Shown one piece after another: positions 32,971 to 35,788 of a DNA stretch of 35,788 bases (its first letter is position 1; each line of letters starts with the position of its first letter). Both the position numbers and the translations under genes were made by a program. This DNA comes from Caulobacteraceae bacterium (lineage in GTDB: Bacteria > Pseudomonadota > Alphaproteobacteria > Caulobacterales > Caulobacteraceae), in contig PLSW01000102.1 of assembly GCA_003165275.1 (NCBI GenBank), forward strand, positions 1-35,788. Reading direction: 5' to 3'. The notes below the pieces were generated by a model that worked only from the letters and a program-made list of their open reading frames with translations, did no database searches and was not told the origin of the DNA.

Positions 32971-34515
32971 ATGGCCTTCAACGCCGCCTCATACAAAGAG
33001 CCGATCCCCCTCACCGGGGCCGCGCTCATCCTCGCCGGCTTCCTGCTGGCCGTGGGCAATTTCATGGTCGTGCTCGACATGACCATCGCCAATGTCTCGG
33101 TGCCGAACATCGCCGGGGGCCTGGCCGTCTCGCCCAACCAGGGCACCTGGGTGATCACCTCCTATTCGGTGGCCGAGGCCATCGTCGTGCCCCTCACCGG
33201 CTGGCTGTCGCAGCGCTTCGGCACGGTCAGGGTGTTCGTGCTCGGGATGGTCGGCTTCGGCCTCTTCTCCCTGCTCTGCGGCTTCGCCCCGTCCCTGGGC
33301 TGGCTGGTGGCGTTCCGGGTCATGCAGGGGGTCTGCGGCGGCCCGATCATGCCGATGTCGCAGACCCTGCTGATGCGCATCTTCCCACCCAACCAGCGCG
33401 GCCAGGCCATGGGCCTGTGGTCGATGACCACCGTCGTCGCCCCGATCGCCGGGCCGATCCTCGGCGGCGCGATCTGCGACAACATCGGCTGGTCGTGGAT
33501 CTTCTTCATCAACGTGCCGGTGGCCGCGATCTGCGGCTTCTTCGCCTGGCGCTCCCTCGCCAGCCAGGAGACGCCGACCCAGCGCAAGCCGGTGGACCTG
33601 GTGGGCCTCGCCCTGCTGATCACCTTCGTCGGCTCCCTGCAGATCATGCTCGACAAGGGCAAGGACCTGGACTGGTTCGAAAGCCCCTTCATCATCGGCC
33701 TGGCGCTCACCTCTGCCCTGGGCTTCGTCTCCTTCCTGATCTGGGAGCTGACGGCCGAGAACCCCATCGTCAACCTGCGGGTCTTCCGCCACCGGGGCTT
33801 CACCGCTTCGGTGATCACGATCAGCCTGACCTTCGGCGCCTTCTTCTCCTCCATCGTGCTGGTCCCCCTCTGGCTGCAGACCAACATGGGCTACACCGCC
33901 ACCTGGGCGGGCTATGTCACCGCCTGGGGCGGGGTGCTGGCGGTGGTGATGTCGCCGATCGTCGCCGGCTTCGTCGGCAAGATCGACAGCCGCATCCTGG
34001 TCAGTTTCGGCGTGCTCTGGCTCGCCGGAGTCGGACTGATCCGGTCGGGTCTCGCCAGCAACGCCAGCTATTGGGTGGTCGCCCTGCCCTTCGTGGCCCA
34101 GGGCCTGGCCATGCCGTTCTTCTTCATTCCCACCAACCAGCTGGCCCTGTCGTCGGTGCTGCCGGAGGAGACCGCCGCGGCGGCGGGCCTCTCCAACTTC
34201 ATGCGCACCACCTCGGCCGCCTTCGCCACCTCCCTGGTGACCACCAACTGGGAGAACGCCGCCGTTCGCGACCGCGTCAACATCGTGGGCGCGATCAACG
34301 ACCCCACAGGACTGATCAACAAGCTCACCGGCGCCGGGCGCAGTTCGGCCCAGGCCCTCGCCCAGATCGACGCGGTCACCCAGGGCCAGGCGGTGATGCT
34401 CGCCACCGACCAGATGTTCCTGATCACCAGCGTGGTGTTCGTGGTCGCCGCCGCGGTGATGTGGCTGGCCCCCAAGCCCGCGAAGGCCGGTCCGCCGGTG
34501 ATGGGCGGGCACTGA
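32971..34515 (+). CDS. DHA2-family MFS multidrug transporter (EmrB-like)
   Basis: A 514-residue inner membrane drug:proton antiporter with about 14 helices. VVLDMTIANVSVPNIAGGL (motif D1-like, about 30-48), WVITSYSVAEAIVVPLTGWLSQRFGT (motif A region) and GPIAGPILGG-type motif C (APIAGPILGGAI) are present. The gene begins 16 bases after the adaptor, and no terminator separates them. Such pumps expel hydrophobic compounds and uncouplers through the adaptor and outer membrane factor. The inducing ligand of the TetR regulator is not known. Confidence 0.94.
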   Translation: MAFNAASYKEPIPLTGAALILAGFLLAVGNFMVVLDMTIANVSVPNIAGGLAVSPNQGTWVITSYSVAEAIVVPLTGWLSQRFGTVRVFVLGMVGFGLFSLLCGFAPSLGWLVAFRVMQGVCGGPIMPMSQTLLMRIFPPNQRGQAMGLWSMTTVVAPIAGPILGGAICDNIGWSWIFFINVPVAAICGFFAWRSLASQETPTQRKPVDLVGLALLITFVGSLQIMLDKGKDLDWFESPFIIGLALTSALGFVSFLIWELTAENPIVNLRVFRHRGFTASVITISLTFGAFFSSIVLVPLWLQTNMGYTATWAGYVTAWGGVLAVVMSPIVAGFVGKIDSRILVSFGVLWLAGVGLIRSGLASNASYWVVALPFVAQGLAMPFFFIPTNQLALSSVLPEETAAAAGLSNFMRTTSAAFATSLVTTNWENAAVRDRVNIVGAINDPTGLINKLTGAGRSSAQALAQIDAVTQGQAVMLATDQMFLITSVVFVVAAAVMWLAPKPAKAGPPVMGGH

Positions 34516-34666
34516 CGGCATGGCCCGGCGCGACGCGGATGTACCCGCCCAAGCATTTGTGACACTCTCGTGACGGTAACCTGTTAGTGGCCGAGCCGGA
34601 GTAACCGGACGCCTCCAGCTCGCGCCTTCGACAAGGCGGCCCATAAGGCCGTGGGGTCCGAGCGCG

Positions 34667-34691
34667 CGCGGCGAACACGCCGCGAGGGAGG
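34667..34691 (+). promoter_or_regulatory. Leader hairpin plus ribosome binding site, first small secreted gene
   Basis: CGCGGCG (34667-34673) and CGCCGCG (34678-34684) form a perfect 7-bp stem with loop AACA, and AGGGAGG (34685-34691) follows with no gap. The ATG is eight bases further on. A matching arrangement precedes the paralogous second gene. Confidence 0.6.
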
Positions 34692-34699
34692 TTACGACC

Positions 34700-35020
34700 A
34701 TGCGTTCAGTTCTAGTGATCCTTTGCGCCGCCGCGCTTAGCGCCATCGGCGCACCAGCCTATGCGGCGGCCACTTGCGGCGGCGCCAAACAGCCGGCCTG
34801 CGGCAACAGCGCCGACGGCGCGGCCAAGGGCCAGGCCACCGAGGGCGTCTACACCGGCGGCGGCTCCGGCGGCGGCAAGCACGGGCCGCCGAGCATGGCG
34901 GTGAAGGGCGAAGGCGCTGGTACCGGCGATCCCCCCTGCAAATCCCGTCGCGGCCATCCCTGTTCCTCGGTCCTTGCGCCGCCGCAGGGCGGCCAGACGC
35001 CGGGTCACACGCCAAACTGA
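34700..35020 (+). CDS. Small secreted cysteine-containing protein, tandem paralogue A
   Basis: A 106-residue protein with a clear signal peptide (MRSVLVILCAAALSAIGAPA, cleavage near AYAA). The mature part is rich in glycine and proline, with Cys26, Cys34, Cys80 and Cys88. It shares a pattern with the next gene: MR-L-IL-AAAL-A-GAPA, TCGG-KQP, DGAAKGQA-EGV, PPxMAVK, a C-x7-C pair and a PP-GGQT-G-TP tail. A strong ribosome binding site (AGGGAGG) precedes the ATG. No known family is recognised. It follows the efflux operon by 184 bases and is followed by its paralogue after 50 bases. Confidence 0.8.
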   Translation: MRSVLVILCAAALSAIGAPAYAAATCGGAKQPACGNSADGAAKGQATEGVYTGGGSGGGKHGPPSMAVKGEGAGTGDPPCKSRRGHPCSSVLAPPQGGQTPGHTPN

Positions 35021-35037
35021 CAGGACCACGCGACAGC

Positions 35038-35065
35038 GCGGCGCAACCTCGCGCCGCCAGGGAGG
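35038..35065 (+). promoter_or_regulatory. Leader hairpin plus ribosome binding site, second small secreted gene
   Basis: GCGGCGC (35038-35044) and GCGCCGC (35051-35057) form a perfect 7-bp stem with a 6-base loop; AGGGAGG (35059-35065) follows one base later. The same hairpin-next-to-AGGGAGG arrangement stands before paralogue A. Confidence 0.6.
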
Positions 35066-35070
35066 CCATC

Positions 35071-35421
35071 ATGCGTACAGCGCTCTTGATCCTCGGCGCG
35101 GCGGCGCTCTGCGCCACCGGCGCGCCGGCGGGCGCCAAAACCACCTGCGGCGGCCCCAAACAGCCGCCCCGCAGCACGAACATCGGCGACGGCGCGGCCA
35201 AGGGTCAGGCCTCCGAGGGCGTGGCGAGCCGGCCCGGCGGCCAGACGCCGCCCGGCATGGCCGTCAAGAAGCCGGGCAACCCCGGCGGCGGCGGATCGGG
35301 CGGCGGCGGTGGAGGCGGCTCGCCGGGCCCCTCCTGCGTGCCCTACCCCGGTCGTCCCTGCCCCACGACGACCACCGCGCCGCCTCCAGGCGGTCAGACG
35401 TCGGGCGAGACGCCGCACTGA
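35071..35421 (+). CDS. Small secreted cysteine-containing protein, tandem paralogue B
   Basis: A 116-residue protein with a signal peptide (MRTALLILGAAALCATGAPA, cleavage near AGA|K). It is homologous along its length to the preceding gene: TCGGPKQP, IGDGAAKGQASEGV, PPGMAVK, Cys89-x7-Cys97 and PPPGGQTSGETP. It differs by a long glycine run (71-83) and by loss of the second cysteine (Cys34 in paralogue A). Its initiation site is strong (AGGGAGG, five bases before the ATG). The frame is open upstream to 34774, but that part overlaps paralogue A and is a shadow. Function unknown; probably periplasmic or exported. Confidence 0.8.
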   Translation: MRTALLILGAAALCATGAPAGAKTTCGGPKQPPRSTNIGDGAAKGQASEGVASRPGGQTPPGMAVKKPGNPGGGGSGGGGGGGSPGPSCVPYPGRPCPTTTTAPPPGGQTSGETPH

Positions 35422-35439
35422 CCGACAAGGAACCGCCGC

Positions 35440-35454
35440 GTTCCCAAAATGTTC
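35440..35454 (+). promoter_or_regulatory. LexA SOS box upstream of uvrA
   Basis: GTTCCCAAAATGTTC is an exact GTTC-N7-GTTC, the alphaproteobacterial LexA-binding sequence. It lies 78 bases upstream of the uvrA ATG, next to a possible -35 element (TTGCTG, 35455-35460), which fits DNA-damage control of uvrA. Confidence 0.8.
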
Positions 35455-35462
35455 TTGCTGCG

Positions 35463-35494
35463 AAGCCGACTCTGCGTACTACATTAGTCGGCTT
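35463..35494. repeat. 9-bp inverted repeat between the SOS box and uvrA
   Basis: AAGCCGACT (35463-35471) and AGTCGGCTT (35486-35494) are perfect complements around a 14-base loop. It could be a leader hairpin of uvrA or a second operator; no T-tract follows, so a terminator of the preceding gene is less likely. Confidence 0.5.
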
Positions 35495-35532
35495 GACCCA
35501 TTAGCCGTCCGGCGGGGTCGTTCCGAGCGAGC

Positions 35533-35788
35533 ATGATGGTCGAACCCCACCGCTTCATCCGCGTGCGCGGCGCGCGCGAGCACAATCTCAAGAACGTCAG
35601 CGTGGATATTCCGCGCGACCAGTTGGTTGTGCTCACCGGCCTTTCCGGCTCCGGCAAGAGCTCCCTGGCCTTCGACACCATCTACGCCGAGGGGCAGCGT
35701 CGTTACGTGGAGAGCCTCTCGGCGTACGCCCGCCAATTCCTGGGTCAGATGGAGAAGCCCGACGTCGAGTTCATCGAGGGGCTCTCGC
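35533..35788 (+). CDS. uvrA: Excinuclease ABC subunit A, N-terminal part (runs off the window)
   Basis: The first 85 residues of UvrA, the DNA damage-recognition ATPase of nucleotide excision repair. The start [20 protein letters not shown], Walker [30 protein letters not shown] and [19 protein letters not shown] are diagnostic. ATG 35533 or 35536 is the start; the upstream CCGAGCGAGC is a weak ribosome binding site. The remaining roughly 870 residues lie outside the window. An SOS box upstream suggests LexA control. Confidence 0.97.
   Translation, partial: MMVEPHRFIRVRGAREHNLKNVSVDIPRDQLVVLTGLSGSGKSSLAFDTIYAEGQRRYVESLSAYARQFLGQMEKPDVEFIEGLS

Noticed and set aside
32989-34746. 585-codon open frame on the minus strand
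   Set aside because: Antisense shadow of the EmrB-like transporter, with His/Asp/Gly-rich composition typical of such shadows.
35420-35440. GGAAC-N6-GTTCC inverted repeat (35429-35444) as an operator
   Set aside because: Its right arm is the first GTTC of the SOS box, so the direct repeat explains it more simply.

Overview
The window is GC-rich, tightly packed chromosomal DNA from an alphaproteobacterium, most likely a member of the Caulobacteraceae (Caulobacter/Phenylobacterium type). The strongest taxonomic evidence is the flagellar block at 22.7-25.3 kb. It has fliX divergent from flgI, then a short FlgJ-type rod-binding protein and FlbY, with a sigma-54 promoter upstream of flgI. A DksA with a degenerate zinc finger and a GTTC-N7-GTTC SOS box in front of uvrA also fit this group. 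I see no tRNA, rRNA, CRISPR array, insertion sequence or phage gene, and no gene-free gap longer than about 230 bases.

Layout. 0-3.7 kb: a methyltransferase, divergent from an operon of enoyl-CoA hydratase, AcuI-type acryloyl-CoA reductase and an esterase-like hydrolase. 3.8-7.5 kb: two transglutaminase-like proteins, head-to-head with N-formylglutamate amidohydrolase and a SolA-type amine oxidase. 7.5-10.2 kb: acetoacetate decarboxylase, an Old Yellow Enzyme homologue and a second methyltransferase, all on the minus strand. 10.3-15.6 kb: a FecA-like TonB receptor with signalling domain, its FecR anti-sigma partner (no FecI gene nearby) and a membrane hybrid histidine kinase. 15.8-21.8 kb: a CNT nucleoside transporter, a LysE exporter, a coupled lipoprotein / Atm1-like ABC exporter / glyoxalase I operon, and a LOG-family protein. 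21.8-25.4 kb: a VOC protein, dksA and the flagellar genes.

25.5-29.6 kb: a DUF1203 protein, an unknown secreted protein, a TIGR00027-type methyltransferase, a REP-like palindrome pair, and an overlapping pair made of a class IV aminotransferase-like protein and a sulfotransferase-like protein. 29.6-34.5 kb: a complete TetR-controlled tripartite efflux module (TetR, NodT-type outer membrane factor, EmrA-like adaptor, EmrB-like pump) with two copies of the same operator. 34.5-35.8 kb: two tandem paralogous small secreted proteins, each with a leader hairpin abutting its ribosome binding site, then an SOS box and the start of uvrA, cut by the window edge.

The two most promising undescribed items are the aminotransferase-like/sulfotransferase-like gene pair, whose aminotransferase-like member lacks any lysine where the PLP lysine should be, and the duplicated small secreted proteins with conserved leader hairpins.
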